Shown here: positions 9,084-18,756 of the stretch, piece after piece | Numbering within the stretch: the first letter of the stretch is position 1 | Layout of the letters: each line of letters starts with the position of its first letter | Origin: Paraburkholderia humisilvae | Lineage (GTDB): Bacteria > Pseudomonadota > Gammaproteobacteria > Burkholderiales > Burkholderiaceae | Assembly (NCBI RefSeq): GCF_902859855.1 | Contig: NZ_CADIKH010000010.1 | Location: 124,001-188,000 of the forward strand | Direction: 5' to 3' | DNA: 64,000 nt | The notes under the pieces: generated by a model | Told to the model about the DNA's origin: nothing | The model's database searches: none | Seen by the model: only the letters and a program-made list of their open reading frames with translations | Position numbers and translations under genes: made by a program

Positions 9084-9290
9084 TCAGCGCTTGCGCGCCC
9101 GCGCCTCGAGTGCTTTCAATGCTTCACTGAGCTTCTTGACGCGGTCTGCTTGCGCCGGAACCAGCACCGCGCCCGACACCGAATTGATGCGATTTCGCCA
9201 ATAAGACAACGGAATTCCATCATTGGGCGAAATGCGTGAAATTATCCGTTCCAGGTGCTCTATGTCCTTTTCGATCTGATCGTGATTCAT
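9084..9290 (-). CDS. small conserved-looking protein of unknown function
   Basis: Protein of 68 residues, hydrophilic, without signal peptide. A charged helix at the N-terminus (MNHDQIEKDIEHLERIISRI) and another at the C-terminus (ADRVKKLSEALKALEARAR) suggest a short coiled coil. Between them is a SPNDGIPLSYWRNRI segment. Charge pattern and codon use look genuine. I do not recognise the family. It is transcribed toward the H-NS gene. Confidence 0.55.
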   Translation of the reverse strand: MNHDQIEKDIEHLERIISRISPNDGIPLSYWRNRINSVSGAVLVPAQADRVKKLSEALKALEARARKR

Positions 9291-9762
9291 CGCCTTCCCC
9301 GTATTGTCTGTATTTCGGGTCGCCCGTCAATTCCGCGAGCGGTATCGCCGGAAATCGACTTTAGCGTTTCACGCGCTTTTCTTTTAAAGACTTCCTGTTG
9401 GTATCGCGTGAAACCGCACACCGGCGCGACCTTATACGGATCGTCGCCGCAAACGACTGCAAACCACTATAGCGCGTCGCGCAGGTATGCGTCCGTTGCC
9501 CGCCGCACGGAAATGTACGGGAAGTTCTACCCTGCAACCTGTAAAAATGCCGGTGTCGAAAGAAATCAGAGCGGGGCGCGCCTGCCTCATTCACCGGCTA
9601 ATAGAAAAGCACCACGGCGAAATAAGATCGGTTGCCTGCCGACCTATGCGCATCGAATGAGTCTGGCAACGTCATTTTCAGATTCGTCGGCTATCACGCA
9701 CGCGATAAAAAGCGGGACGACACCCGATTTACCGCTTCCGGGAACCCGGAACCGCTTCGCCA
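9291..9762. other. intergenic stretch without recognisable gene
   Basis: About 470 bases with lower GC than the surroundings. Short open frames here have arginine-rich, non-protein-like composition. I see no clear promoter, repeat or RNA. Confidence 0.5.
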
Positions 9763-10056
9763 TTACTTGCGCTTACACGCATACAGCAGATTGCGGACGC
9801 CGCTTTCGACCGTCTGACGGACCACCTCGTACCCGCCGCCACCGCAGTTGGCGGCTGCCTGTTGCTCGCAGGAATCCGAGCCGCTTTGACACTGGACAAG
9901 CGTTGTCGGACTCCCGTCGGATGCAAACAACGGCGCGCTGCTGCCGCAGCCAGCCAGGCCGGCGACCGCCGCCAGCGCCACCATCGCGCGCGCCGCGCGG
10001 AGCGGACCGAACGCCTGAGCCGCGCGCGCCACTGCAAAGACCTGACTACGTTTCAT
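9763..10056 (-). CDS. small lipoprotein
   Basis: Protein of 97 residues. A long basic N-region is followed by AAVAGLAGCGSS, a lipobox with the lipidated Cys at about residue 38. The mature part is about 60 residues with several Cys (QCQSGSDSCEQQ, NCGGGGY, LLYACKRK) that probably form two disulfides. ATG 10056 is preferred to the TTG two codons earlier. Function unknown; the arrangement is typical of short Burkholderiaceae envelope lipoproteins. The next gene upstream on the same strand also encodes an exported protein. Confidence 0.75.
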   Translation of the reverse strand: MKRSQVFAVARAAQAFGPLRAARAMVALAAVAGLAGCGSSAPLFASDGSPTTLVQCQSGSDSCEQQAAANCGGGGYEVVRQTVESGVRNLLYACKRK

Positions 10057-10122
10057 GGGCAACCCCGATCGGACCTTTTGTTTTTCGACTATGCGATTGT
10101 GCCATGTGGCCGCTACATTGCG

Positions 10123-10710
10123 TCATTGCGCATCGCTCGCGCCAGCCGGCTGGTCCGGCGCGGCAAGCGTCTTGTAGGGAAGCGGCGCACGGGCACTCGA
10201 GCCGACCCGGATAAACACCTGCTCGACGTCCGGAATCGCTTCGAGTTGCTGACGCAGTGCCTGCCGATCGAACGACGCCGGCGCGCAACCTTCCGCGTAA
10301 ACGAAACGGCGCTGGACCGTAATCCACAGGCTGGTGCCGTCGAACGCGCGAGGATTGCTGAAATGCGCGCGAATCGCATCGGCGATGGGTTGGTCGTACA
10401 TATATGAATTGGGCTTTGTGCATTTGTGCGCAAGCCAGCAGGTCGTGCCTCGCTCGACACGATAGTGCGCGTCGTCTTCCATCTGCGCGCGCGTCATCAA
10501 TGGGCCTAGCGGAACGGGGCAATCCGTCATTGCGTGCGACAGTTCGAAGAACGGATCGTTGAACCAGTTCTTGCGCTCGGTTGCCACAGAGGCGGTTGAA
10601 GCGGGCTGTTGTGCAAACGACGGTTGCACATGCCCGAGCGCAAGTGCCGCAACCAGCAACGCGCCCGCTGTGCTTGCCTTGCCGACCTTTCGGATATCTG
10701 ACGGTGCCAT
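10123..10710 (-). CDS. exported protein of unknown function
   Basis: Protein of 195 residues starting at ATG 10710, preceded by a strong GGAGGGGGAG site. A signal peptide ends at about residue 33 (PSFA-QQ). The mature part has four cysteines (TDCPVPLG, TTCWLAHKC, EGCAPASF) and a C-terminal half with a BON-like alternating pattern: LWITVQRRFVYAEGC, then a helix, then DVEQVFIRVG. It probably acts in the periplasm. The family is not recognised with certainty. Confidence 0.7.
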   Translation of the reverse strand: MAPSDIRKVGKASTAGALLVAALALGHVQPSFAQQPASTASVATERKNWFNDPFFELSHAMTDCPVPLGPLMTRAQMEDDAHYRVERGTTCWLAHKCTKPNSYMYDQPIADAIRAHFSNPRAFDGTSLWITVQRRFVYAEGCAPASFDRQALRQQLEAIPDVEQVFIRVGSSARAPLPYKTLAAPDQPAGASDAQ

Positions 10711-11109
10711 GACTCCCCCTCCTTCCGGGCGTGCGAGATCAAACTTCGATGGCGTACGCCGCAATCTTCCTGTAAAGGGTCGCCGCCCCCGGGCGGTTCG
10801 AACTCGCCCCTCTCTATCGTGTTCATTCGCGTCAGGTCTCGCCAGCAAGCGCGATTGTCTCATTTTTGAGAATCGCGACCCGGCTGCAAATCGGGTATTC
10901 TCTTGAGCCCTGCGAACCCATGCAAGCGGTCTGCCTCCGTTCCGAGACGAACATCGGTACGCGTTCGCTCGTGACCTATCGGCAACGGCCACGGGTCATC
11001 CGGCATCCGTTGCTGGACGTGTATGGCACAAAACCTGCGGGCGCCGGCCGCGGCTCACTACGCGACTCGCGCGACCGCCGCTTAGAACAACCCCGTTTGG
11101 GAGACACCT
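10711..11109. other. intergenic region upstream of the GntP permease
   Basis: No gene seen; it separates two divergent genes and must hold both promoters. At 10851-10876 an imperfect dyad (GCGAT, TCTCA, then TTTT, then TGAGA, ATCGC) could be an operator or a hairpin in the permease leader. Confidence 0.45.
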
Positions 11110-12510
11110 TTGTCCTTTGTCATCGTCCTTGCCGCTCTGGCGTTTCTGATGTTCGCCGCCTATCGCGGCTACAGCGTGATTCTCGTCGCACCGATCGCCG
11201 CACTCGGCGCGGTCCTGTTAACCGACCCCGCCGCTGTCGCGCCGGTCTTTTCCGGCATCTTCATGGAAAAGCTGGTCAGCTTCGTCAAGCTGTACTTCCC
11301 GGTCTTTCTGCTAGGCGCGGTATTCGGCAAGGTGATCGAACTATCCGGGTTCTCGGAATCGATCGTCGCGGCGGCGATCCGTTATATCGGCCGTTCGCGC
11401 GCGAATGCCGTTATCGTCGCGGTGTGCGCGCTGCTGACTTACGGCGGCGTATCGCTGTTCGTCGTCGTGTTCGCGGTGTATCCGTTCGCGGCGGAGTTGT
11501 ACCGTCAGAGCAATATTCCGAAGCGGCTGATGCCGGGTGCCATTGCGCTGGGTGCGTTCTCGTTCACGATGGACTCGCTGCCGGGCACGCCGCAGATCCA
11601 GAACATCATCCCGACCACGTTCTTCAAAACCACCGCATGGGCCGCGCCGGGGCTTGGCGTGGCAGGGTCGATCTTCATCGTCGTGGTTGGGCTGACGTTC
11701 CTCGAATGGCGCCGTCGCTCCGCCATGGCCAAGGGCGAAGGCTACGGCACGTCGCTTGTCAACGAACCCGAGCGCATCGAAACGTCGAAGTTGCCGCATC
11801 CGTTGCTCGCAATCGCGCCGCTCGTGCTGGTCGGTATCGCGAACTTCGCGCTGACGCAGCTGCTGCCGCAATGGTATGGCGCGTCATACACGGTCGCGCC
11901 TGAGGTGTTGCCTGGCGTCCATGCGCCGGTCAGCGTGGCAGTCAAGTCGATGGTCGCGATCTGGGCTGTCCAGGGTGCGCTGCTGCTTGGCATTCTGCTC
12001 GTCGTGCTGACCGCGTTCGGCCGCGTCAGCGAACGCTTTGCGAGTGGGACCAAAGCCGCGGTGGCGGGCGCGCTGCTCGCATCGCTGAATACCGCTTCCG
12101 AGTATGGTTTCGGCGGTGTGATTGCCGCGCTGCCCGGGTTTATCGTCGTCAGCGACGCGTTGAAGAGCATTCCGAATCCGCTCGTCAATGCCGCCGTGTC
12201 GGTCAGTGCGCTCGCCGGCATTACCGGTTCCGCGTCGGGCGGTATGAGTATCGCGCTGGCGGCGATGTCCGATCTGTTTATCAAGGGCGCGCAGGCTGCG
12301 CATATTCCGATGGAAGTGCTGCATCGGGTGGTCGCGATGGCAAGCGGCGGCATGGATACGCTGCCGCACAACGGTGCAGTCATTACGCTGCTTGCGGTAA
12401 CCGGGCTGACGCACCGCGAGTCGTATCGCGACATCTTCGCGGTGACGGTGATCAAGACATTAGCCGTGTTCTTTGTGATTGCGCTGTATTACACAACCGG
12501 CCTGGTTTGA
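11110..12510 (+). CDS. GntP family permease
   Basis: Inner-membrane carrier of 466 residues with about 12-14 hydrophobic segments. It resembles the gluconate/organic-acid:H+ symporter family GntP. Characteristic parts are the LTYGGVSLFVVVFAVYPF helix, the SFTMDSLPGTPQIQN loop and NTASEYGFGGVIAALPGF. The likely start is TTG 11110 behind GGGAGA; no better in-frame ATG precedes the first membrane helix. It stands alone, so the substrate (gluconate, another sugar acid or a short organic acid) cannot be deduced. Confidence 0.9.
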   Translation: MSFVIVLAALAFLMFAAYRGYSVILVAPIAALGAVLLTDPAAVAPVFSGIFMEKLVSFVKLYFPVFLLGAVFGKVIELSGFSESIVAAAIRYIGRSRANAVIVAVCALLTYGGVSLFVVVFAVYPFAAELYRQSNIPKRLMPGAIALGAFSFTMDSLPGTPQIQNIIPTTFFKTTAWAAPGLGVAGSIFIVVVGLTFLEWRRRSAMAKGEGYGTSLVNEPERIETSKLPHPLLAIAPLVLVGIANFALTQLLPQWYGASYTVAPEVLPGVHAPVSVAVKSMVAIWAVQGALLLGILLVVLTAFGRVSERFASGTKAAVAGALLASLNTASEYGFGGVIAALPGFIVVSDALKSIPNPLVNAAVSVSALAGITGSASGGMSIALAAMSDLFIKGAQAAHIPMEVLHRVVAMASGGMDTLPHNGAVITLLAVTGLTHRESYRDIFAVTVIKTLAVFFVIALYYTTGLV

Positions 12511-13534
12511 TGCGCAGGGGCATCCGGCTGCTTGAAATAAAACCCAAAATTTGATCTCTCGACGACGAATCAAGCGACTGCGAACAAAATGCGGATTCGT
12601 TCATGCGTTCTTCTTCAACGTACGCTTTGTGTCGCATGACTAACCGACTTCATCTTCGTCCCGATTTCCATCAAGCGGTCTTTGGTCTCATCATCCGTAC
12701 CAGGAGAGCACTCACGCGCATCGTGCCTAACAACGATGACGGGTTGATCACTCCGTCACTCCAACCGCCTCATGCCTTCCGCGTATCGAAGCTCCGGATG
12801 TATGGTCATGCCCTCACATTACAAAGCTCCGAGCCGCTTCGGGTTTGCGTTGTTTCGTAATAGTTCGCTTCCGCGTTCAGGCGAGCCTTTTAGCGTAAGT
12901 CCGATCCCAACATGAGGTGATCATCAGTTCGCCCATGGCCCGCTGACTTCGTGCACGACTCATCTGCCGCTATCGCGCGTCAGTATATTGGAATGGTAGG
13001 CAAGCCCGCGTTTGGTCAGTCCGGACGCCGCCCGACTGCCGGCAAGCAGTGCTCGGCCTCGTTTACCTTGACGAACTCGATCAAAGATCCGGCAGCAGCA
13101 CCAGACTGAATCGCGTAGCCCATAGCGTCCGCTGGAGCATGACGGAACGCCGGTCCAACAACTCAGCAAGCCTAACGGGCACGGATTTCCTTGGGCCTTC
13201 GGCCTGGAGCCAGCGCGCGCCAGCGCCGCATACGCTACGACGATAAGCACCATACCGCCGAAAGCTCCCGAATGTTCGCGCAGAAGACGTCTGCGCCCCC
13301 TCGCACGCGGTATTCACGCCAGTTCGATCGAAGCGGCGACGGTGAGGAAAGGCGATACGAGCCAACCGAAACGTCCAGTGAGAATGCTCCACAGCACGTG
13401 TCAAAAAGCGGAAAAGGGAAATAGCAGGCGTGAGGCAAAGCGCACAACCGGTTAAGCCGCTCGCGCGTCAATCCCCTTGGCACCGCGAGCGCCATTGTGC
13501 ATTGCCCGTCCTGCGGACACCGCCGCGAGCCGAC
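12511..13534. other. 1-kb gap without a recognisable gene
   Basis: The stretch has irregular base composition and only short overlapping open frames in all phases, none with a recognisable domain. The minus-strand frames at 12960-13495 have hydrophobic patches but are interrupted, so a decayed gene is possible. No transposase, tRNA or clear hairpin-plus-T-run was seen. Confidence 0.5.
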
Positions 13535-13882
13535 CTAACCGTTACCGCCGTGGAACAGCGTCAGTTTGTTCGACACCGATGTCACGCCCTGCACCGAGCG
13601 TGCGACCTCTTCAGCCTGACCAATCTGCGAGCCGTCCTTAACGCTGCCGCTCAGCGTCACCGCGCCGCCGCGCGCTTTAACGAACACCCCGGACACGTCA
13701 AAGCCTGGGGTTTTGCCCAGTGCGCGCCGGACTGCCTTGGCAAGCGCCCGGTCGGCCTGCTTCGTCGACTGCGGACTCGTCGCCTGCGTGGTGGCCGCCG
13801 CGTCGTTCTGTGCGAACGCAGATGAAGTTGCGACAGCCATACCGGCCGCCAGCAACAGTGCTTGAATCGTCTTTCGCTTCAT
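13535..13882 (-). CDS. BON-domain periplasmic protein
   Basis: Protein of 115 residues. A signal peptide ends at SAFA-QN (about residue 24). A single BON domain covers about 45-110: AVRRALGKTPGFDVSGVFVK, the GGAVTLSGSV core, and VARSVQGVTSVSNKL. BON domains of this type bind phospholipid or other envelope components in OsmY-like proteins. The start at ATG 13882 is chosen because it begins the signal peptide; the frame is open further upstream. Likely a stress-related envelope protein. Confidence 0.85.
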   Translation of the reverse strand: MKRKTIQALLLAAGMAVATSSAFAQNDAAATTQATSPQSTKQADRALAKAVRRALGKTPGFDVSGVFVKARGGAVTLSGSVKDGSQIGQAEEVARSVQGVTSVSNKLTLFHGGNG

Positions 13883-14034
13883 GATCGCCTCCTCGCTGCA
13901 CGTTGTTTCCATACTCCGGCCGTGATTTTTGCAATGTAGGCGATCTGGAAGAAATGCGCAAAGAGACCCCCGGCAGCCTTGCCGTATAAGGAAGCAACGC
14001 GGCACGCGGCTGTCTCGCAACGCGCCTGCGAGAC

Positions 14035-15660
14035 TCAGCGAACGCTAAACACCGACACCTGTCGAGCGAGATCATGCGACTGCTGATCAAGCGCCTGTGC
14101 AGCCGCACTCGCCTGTTCGACAAGCGCGGCGTTTTGCTGCGTGATCGAATCCATCAGACTGATCGCCGTATCGACCTGTTCGATGCCGGTACGTTGCTCG
14201 AGCGCGGCCGCGACGATCTCGTTCATCACAAGCGCGAACCGCTGCACCGTCTCAAGGACGTGCCGCATGGCCAGCTCGGCTTCTTTGACCAGCACCGTGC
14301 CGTCCGCTGCGGCGCTCACCGAATCAGCGATCAGTTCTGCGATCTGCCCCGCCGCCGACGACGAGTGCTGGGCAAGCGCGCGCACTTCCGCCGCGACGAC
14401 CGCAAACCCGCGACCGTGCTCGCCGGCGCGCGCCGCCTCGACGGCCGCGTTCAGCGCGAGAATATTCGTCTGAAATGCGATGCCGTCGATAATGCCGGTG
14501 ATATCCGCGATCTTGCGCGAGCTCACGTCGATCCGGTTCATCGTACCGGTCATGCGGCCGATCACCGCGCTGCTGCCTTGCGCAGCGGTCGAAGCGTCGT
14601 CGGCAAGGCCGCGCGCCTGCTGTGCATGTTCGGCATTCTGTTTGACGGTCGCGGTCAACTCGCTCATGCTAGCCGCCGTCTCTTCGAGTGACGCCGCCTG
14701 TTCTTCCGTGCGCGTCGACAGATCCAGCGTGCCCGCCGCGATTTCGCGCGTCGCGGTACCGATCGTTTCGCAGCTGTCGCGCACCGCCGTAACCGTCTTC
14801 GATAGCTGCGCTTGCATCGTTTGCAGACCAGCAAGCAATTGACCCATCTCGTCCGCACGGTGACGTTCGATGTGGCGGCTCAGATCGCCCGCGGCAATCG
14901 CGCTGAAATGGCCGAGCGCGTCGTCGAGCGGGCGCATGATCGCGCGACGCAGCGTCATCCAGCTAAACACGGCGGCGAGCAAACCGATCGCAATGAGCGC
15001 GGCCGATGCAATCAGAAACGTTCTGAAGTAATGCTCTGCCTCTTCGTAGCGGCGTTGCGCATTCGTGTACAGCGTGCGCTTCAGCGCTTCATCGGCCGTG
15101 GTCAAGTCGTTGAAGAGCGGGCTCAGTTGCACGGTGCCGATCCGATCCGCCGCCGCGCGCTCGCCTTTCGTCAGCGCATCCATGAACGCCAGCATTGCGT
15201 TGCGCAGCGCCTCACGGCGCTGGTTCGCCGCTTCGATCAGCGGCGCTTCGCCAGGCTCGTGCGGCTGTCCGACGAAGCGGCGCCATGCGTCGTCCGATTG
15301 TGCGAGATATTCAGTCGCGCGCGCAATCTGGCGCTGCACGACCGACTCGTCGACATTGGCCGTCGCCGCGCCGAGCACGAGGCGCATGCGTGCGATCAAC
15401 AGTTCCGCCGCGCCGATGTGCATCGTGGCCGCCAGCTTGTTCTGGTACGTATCGCGGTTTGCATGGTTCGCCTGGTAGCCGCCTTGCAGACCGAGTCCGC
15501 CGATTGCGAGCATCAATGCCGCAAGCAGCGCGACGGTCAACGCAATGCGCGCCTGCAGCGAAAACGATTGGCTGCGTTTCGCGACGTATCGCGCGTGCGC
15601 GTTGTCCGCGCCGTCGAAACGCGGTGCATGGGCCGCGTCAGCGGCCAGAGCTTGCGTCAT
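14035..15660 (-). CDS. methyl-accepting chemotaxis protein
   Basis: Receptor of 541 residues. The first membrane helix is at about 37-58. A four-helix periplasmic sensor of the Tar ligand-binding type follows, containing a heptad-rich MHIGAAELLIARMRLVLG helix. A second membrane helix at about 215-235 leads to a HAMP domain (RRAIMRPLDDALGHF) and the cytoplasmic signalling domain. The hairpin tip shows the invariant GIAFQTNILALNAAVEAARAG, and methylation helices flank it. There is no C-terminal CheR-binding pentapeptide: it ends VSVFSVR. No other chemotaxis gene is near, but it lies next to the aromatic-acid transporter gene. Confidence 0.95.
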   Translation of the reverse strand: MTQALAADAAHAPRFDGADNAHARYVAKRSQSFSLQARIALTVALLAALMLAIGGLGLQGGYQANHANRDTYQNKLAATMHIGAAELLIARMRLVLGAATANVDESVVQRQIARATEYLAQSDDAWRRFVGQPHEPGEAPLIEAANQRREALRNAMLAFMDALTKGERAAADRIGTVQLSPLFNDLTTADEALKRTLYTNAQRRYEEAEHYFRTFLIASAALIAIGLLAAVFSWMTLRRAIMRPLDDALGHFSAIAAGDLSRHIERHRADEMGQLLAGLQTMQAQLSKTVTAVRDSCETIGTATREIAAGTLDLSTRTEEQAASLEETAASMSELTATVKQNAEHAQQARGLADDASTAAQGSSAVIGRMTGTMNRIDVSSRKIADITGIIDGIAFQTNILALNAAVEAARAGEHGRGFAVVAAEVRALAQHSSSAAGQIAELIADSVSAAADGTVLVKEAELAMRHVLETVQRFALVMNEIVAAALEQRTGIEQVDTAISLMDSITQQNAALVEQASAAAQALDQQSHDLARQVSVFSVR

Positions 15661-15686
15661 CGAATCAGATCCCCGTATTGATGTTT

Positions 15687-17090
15687 TTATGAATCGCCAA
15701 GCACCGAGCTTCTCTGCATCGGTTCCACGGCTTTGGCGGCAGCCGCGTTGTGTTCAGCATGCTGCGCGCCGAACCGAACGCGATACAACAACGACAGCAC
15801 CGCGGAGAACACGGCCGTCACCACGAAAAGCAGTGCAGCCGCATAGAAAAGTTCCGCGATTGGCAGATGCATCGACAGAAGCAAGCCGCCGATCACCGGT
15901 CCGGATACCGAACCGATCTTGCCGACCGAGATTGCGCTGCCCACACCCGCCGAGCGGAACGACGTGGGATAAATCATGCCGGCCACCGCATAAAGACCAT
16001 ACTGCGCGCCGACGACACAGAAGCCGGTCGCGAACACGGCGAGCATCAGCCACGCTTGCGATGTCATCAAACCGAGTGCCGCGGCGACCGGTGCGCCTAG
16101 TGCGGGCAGCGAGATAATGGCCAGCACGCCGTGGCGGTCGACGAAACGGCACAGAACCAGTCCGCCCAATACGCCGCCGACCGAGAACATCGTCGTGATC
16201 AGACCCGCGCCCTGCGGATTGATGCCGATGCCTTCCATCAGGATCGGGAGCCAGTTCTGCAGGAAGTAGAGCGTCATCGAGTTCACGATGAACACGATCC
16301 ACAGAAGCGGCGTGATGCCGGCGAGCCCATCGGAGAAGATCAGCTTGAGCACGAAACGCCGCTTCTCGTGTACTTCGCCCGCAATGAAACGGGCGTCCGC
16401 GGGAATCTGCAATTCCGGACGTAGACGCGCAACGAGCCGGCGCACGGCATCGACGCTGCGCTGTCGGACGACGAGCAGCTTCGCCGATTCGGGTAGCGTG
16501 AAAATCAGCAGCACCGCGACGAGCAGCGACCCGCCACCGCCGACGATAAACATCACCGGCCAGCCATAGTGATGAATCAGCGACGATGAAACCAGTCCAC
16601 CCGAGCCGGCGCCGATCGAAAAGCCGGAGAACATCAGCGTGACCCATGTCGCACGCAAGCGCTTCGGCGCGTATTCGGCAACCAGCGCCACCGAGTTCGG
16701 GATCACGCCGCCCATGCCGATGCCCGCGATAAAGCGCAGCAGCATCAATTCGTTTAACGATGTAACCCACACCGACGCGAGCGTCAACGCACCGAAGAAC
16801 AGGCTGCCCGAAACAATCGCCTTCTTGCGGCCGAAACGGTCGCCGATATAGCCGAAGATAAACGAGCCGATCAATGTACCGAACAGACCCGCGCCGAACA
16901 CCGGTCCGAACCCGCCGCGCGCGACGTGCCACTCCTTGATAATGGCGGGCGCCGCGAACGACACGGCCGTCTGATCATAGCCATCCATCAGCATGATCAT
17001 GAAACACCAGAACAACAGCCCGACGGCGAAGCGCCCCGTCTTTTGTTCTTCTACCAGTGTCGCGATATTAAATGTGCGGTCTGCTTGCAT
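15687..17090 (-). CDS. MFS aromatic acid:H+ symporter (AAHS/PcaK type)
   Basis: Inner-membrane transporter of 467 residues with 12 predicted helices. The AAHS signature MDGYDQTAVSFAAPAI lies in helix 1, where the Asp is needed for transport in PcaK/BenK relatives. GYIGDRFGRKKAI in loop 2-3 and PLLWIVFIVNSMTLYFLQNWLP in helix 7 are also typical. ATG 17090 is used (MQADRTFN); the frame is open upstream but without transporter-like residues. It follows the porin gene on the same strand, and both diverge from the catabolic genes, so it probably imports the carboxylated aromatic substrate of that pathway. Confidence 0.93.
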   Translation of the reverse strand: MQADRTFNIATLVEEQKTGRFAVGLLFWCFMIMLMDGYDQTAVSFAAPAIIKEWHVARGGFGPVFGAGLFGTLIGSFIFGYIGDRFGRKKAIVSGSLFFGALTLASVWVTSLNELMLLRFIAGIGMGGVIPNSVALVAEYAPKRLRATWVTLMFSGFSIGAGSGGLVSSSLIHHYGWPVMFIVGGGGSLLVAVLLIFTLPESAKLLVVRQRSVDAVRRLVARLRPELQIPADARFIAGEVHEKRRFVLKLIFSDGLAGITPLLWIVFIVNSMTLYFLQNWLPILMEGIGINPQGAGLITTMFSVGGVLGGLVLCRFVDRHGVLAIISLPALGAPVAAALGLMTSQAWLMLAVFATGFCVVGAQYGLYAVAGMIYPTSFRSAGVGSAISVGKIGSVSGPVIGGLLLSMHLPIAELFYAAALLFVVTAVFSAVLSLLYRVRFGAQHAEHNAAAAKAVEPMQRSSVLGDS

Positions 17091-17311
17091 GTGCGTTCCA
17101 TTTGCGTCGTCAGCGCACCACGCCGTCGCGCGGGTGCGTTGCCGTGTTCTCCTCATGCTCTCGTGGCTGCCCGTTGCAGCGCCGCTGCCCGGGGCCCACA
17201 ATATAAGGCCCACTGCGCAGCGGCAGAATCAAAAAATAGCGATGAAGAAATAGAAAAAAGTGAATAAACCCGCCGCTGCATCACTTCTTGTCACGCCATA
17301 CCGCCTCCGCT

Positions 17312-18403
17312 TCAGAACATGTGGTTGATGCCGACCCGCCCAACCGTCTGCGCGTTCGAACTCGACGCGATGTAGCCGAACTGCTCGGCATGCGCGTTGG
17401 GCCCGGACGCGCGCTGCAGACCGACACCTGCGTAAACCTGCGTCACCTTCGACAGGTAGTGCGTCAGAAACAGGTTGTACTGATTGAATGTCAGATCTTC
17501 AAACGTCGAGCGGTTGTACGACAGGCCGAGCACGTATAACCGCGCCCCTCCGCTCAAATCGATATTCACGCCGGCCTGATAGTTGTGCTCGTGGACGGCA
17601 CCTTCCGCGTTTTCGAGCTTCACATCGGTATACGTGAGGTGTGGCGTGAACGCGCTAATTGCCACCGAACCGCCCACGGCGATCGTGCTGTAGCGGCTCG
17701 CGTTGAACTGAACGCCCGAGCGCAGTTGCTGCCCGAGCAGGGACGTGAGGCTAAACACGCCGAATATGTCAGCCGTGCGGTCGTGCGACATCGTGTACGC
17801 CGCCCCGAATTTCACGATGCCGTTCTGATAACGTGCGCCGATGCTGTACTGCCGTCCCGCGCTGAAATCGCCCGCCTGGCCGCCGAAACTGTTCATCACG
17901 CCAGCCTGGAAGCCGCGATAGTTGATCGTTTCGTACCTCACCGAGTTGTTCAACGCATGCGTGTTCGCCAGACCATCGAGGTTGCCGACCGTGTAGAACG
18001 ACGAAATACCCGGCACCGCGTTGTTCAATGCGCCGACGTATTCGTAGATATAGTCGGGGATGTTGCCGAAGCTAAGCGCGCCCCACCGGTCATTGGCAAG
18101 ACCCACGTACGCATCGCGGTTGAAGAAGCTCGTCGGGTTGATCTGCGCACCGGTGTTGGACAGAAAGCCGGACTCGAGCCGTGCAAACACCGCGTTGCCC
18201 CCACCCAGGTCTTCCCTCATCAGAAAGCCCCAGCGGTCCGGCGTCCGTTTGCCTGCCGATTGCTGCACCAGATGGCCTCCATTCGAGTTCGTCACGAAAT
18301 CGATCCCTGAGTCGATGCTCCCGTATATCGTGGCGTACGACTGCGCGAACGCAGGACAGCTGAGCAGCGCGGCGCATCCGCCCGCGAACAATCTAGTCTT
18401 CAA
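17312..18403 (-). CDS. outer-membrane porin (general bacterial/OmpC-like, Burkholderia type)
   Basis: Porin of 363 residues. The signal peptide ends at CPAFAQS (about residue 20). The first strand reads YATIYGSIDSGIDFVTN, followed by RWGFLMREDLGGGNAVFARLESGF, the conserved start of 16-stranded trimeric betaproteobacterial porins. It ends in VGRVGINHMF with the C-terminal Phe required for BAM-mediated insertion. It is probably co-regulated with the AAHS transporter (about 220 bases downstream) and with the divergent catabolic genes, as an outer-membrane entry route for the substrate. Confidence 0.93.
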   Translation of the reverse strand: MKTRLFAGGCAALLSCPAFAQSYATIYGSIDSGIDFVTNSNGGHLVQQSAGKRTPDRWGFLMREDLGGGNAVFARLESGFLSNTGAQINPTSFFNRDAYVGLANDRWGALSFGNIPDYIYEYVGALNNAVPGISSFYTVGNLDGLANTHALNNSVRYETINYRGFQAGVMNSFGGQAGDFSAGRQYSIGARYQNGIVKFGAAYTMSHDRTADIFGVFSLTSLLGQQLRSGVQFNASRYSTIAVGGSVAISAFTPHLTYTDVKLENAEGAVHEHNYQAGVNIDLSGGARLYVLGLSYNRSTFEDLTFNQYNLFLTHYLSKVTQVYAGVGLQRASGPNAHAEQFGYIASSSNAQTVGRVGINHMF

Positions 18404-18756
18404 CTTGCCTCCAAATATTGTTATCCGATCTTGTTATCGTGGCCGGTCTGGGTCTCGCAGACGGCACGGATGTCTGTTGTACATGAGGAGCCTCGCAACG
18501 TCCGATCCTCCTGATCGGCCTGCGTGTCCACAGTCTCCTCACGCTGCGCAAAGTGTAGCGAGGTCATTTACGCTTTTGAATCGTGAAATATTTATCAATC
18601 AATAGAACAATGCGAATACTGACCTGGGGTATTTACCAGGAACCCCTGTAAATTACGATTACGCGTCTTTAATCGCCGGTATTTCGCGTGCTACCATCCG
18701 CGCGTTCTGAAACGAGTTTAGAAACGATAAAGAGCCGCCCAGCGGAGGAAAATAGA
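18404..18756. promoter_or_regulatory. divergent promoter region, porin versus ubiX-type gene
   Basis: 353 bases with an AT-rich core at 18560-18670. It holds a dyad CCTGG/CCAGG with inner GGTA-TT-TACC (18623-18640) and a TTTATCAATCAAT stretch around 18591-18603. The latter shares TTTATC with the dyad at 19474-19497. It must carry the promoters of the porin and ubiX-type genes. Confidence 0.5.

Noticed and set aside
12603..12860. A possible 85-residue gene in the 1-kb gap
   Set aside because: No ribosome-binding site, no domain, and composition unlike neighbouring proteins.
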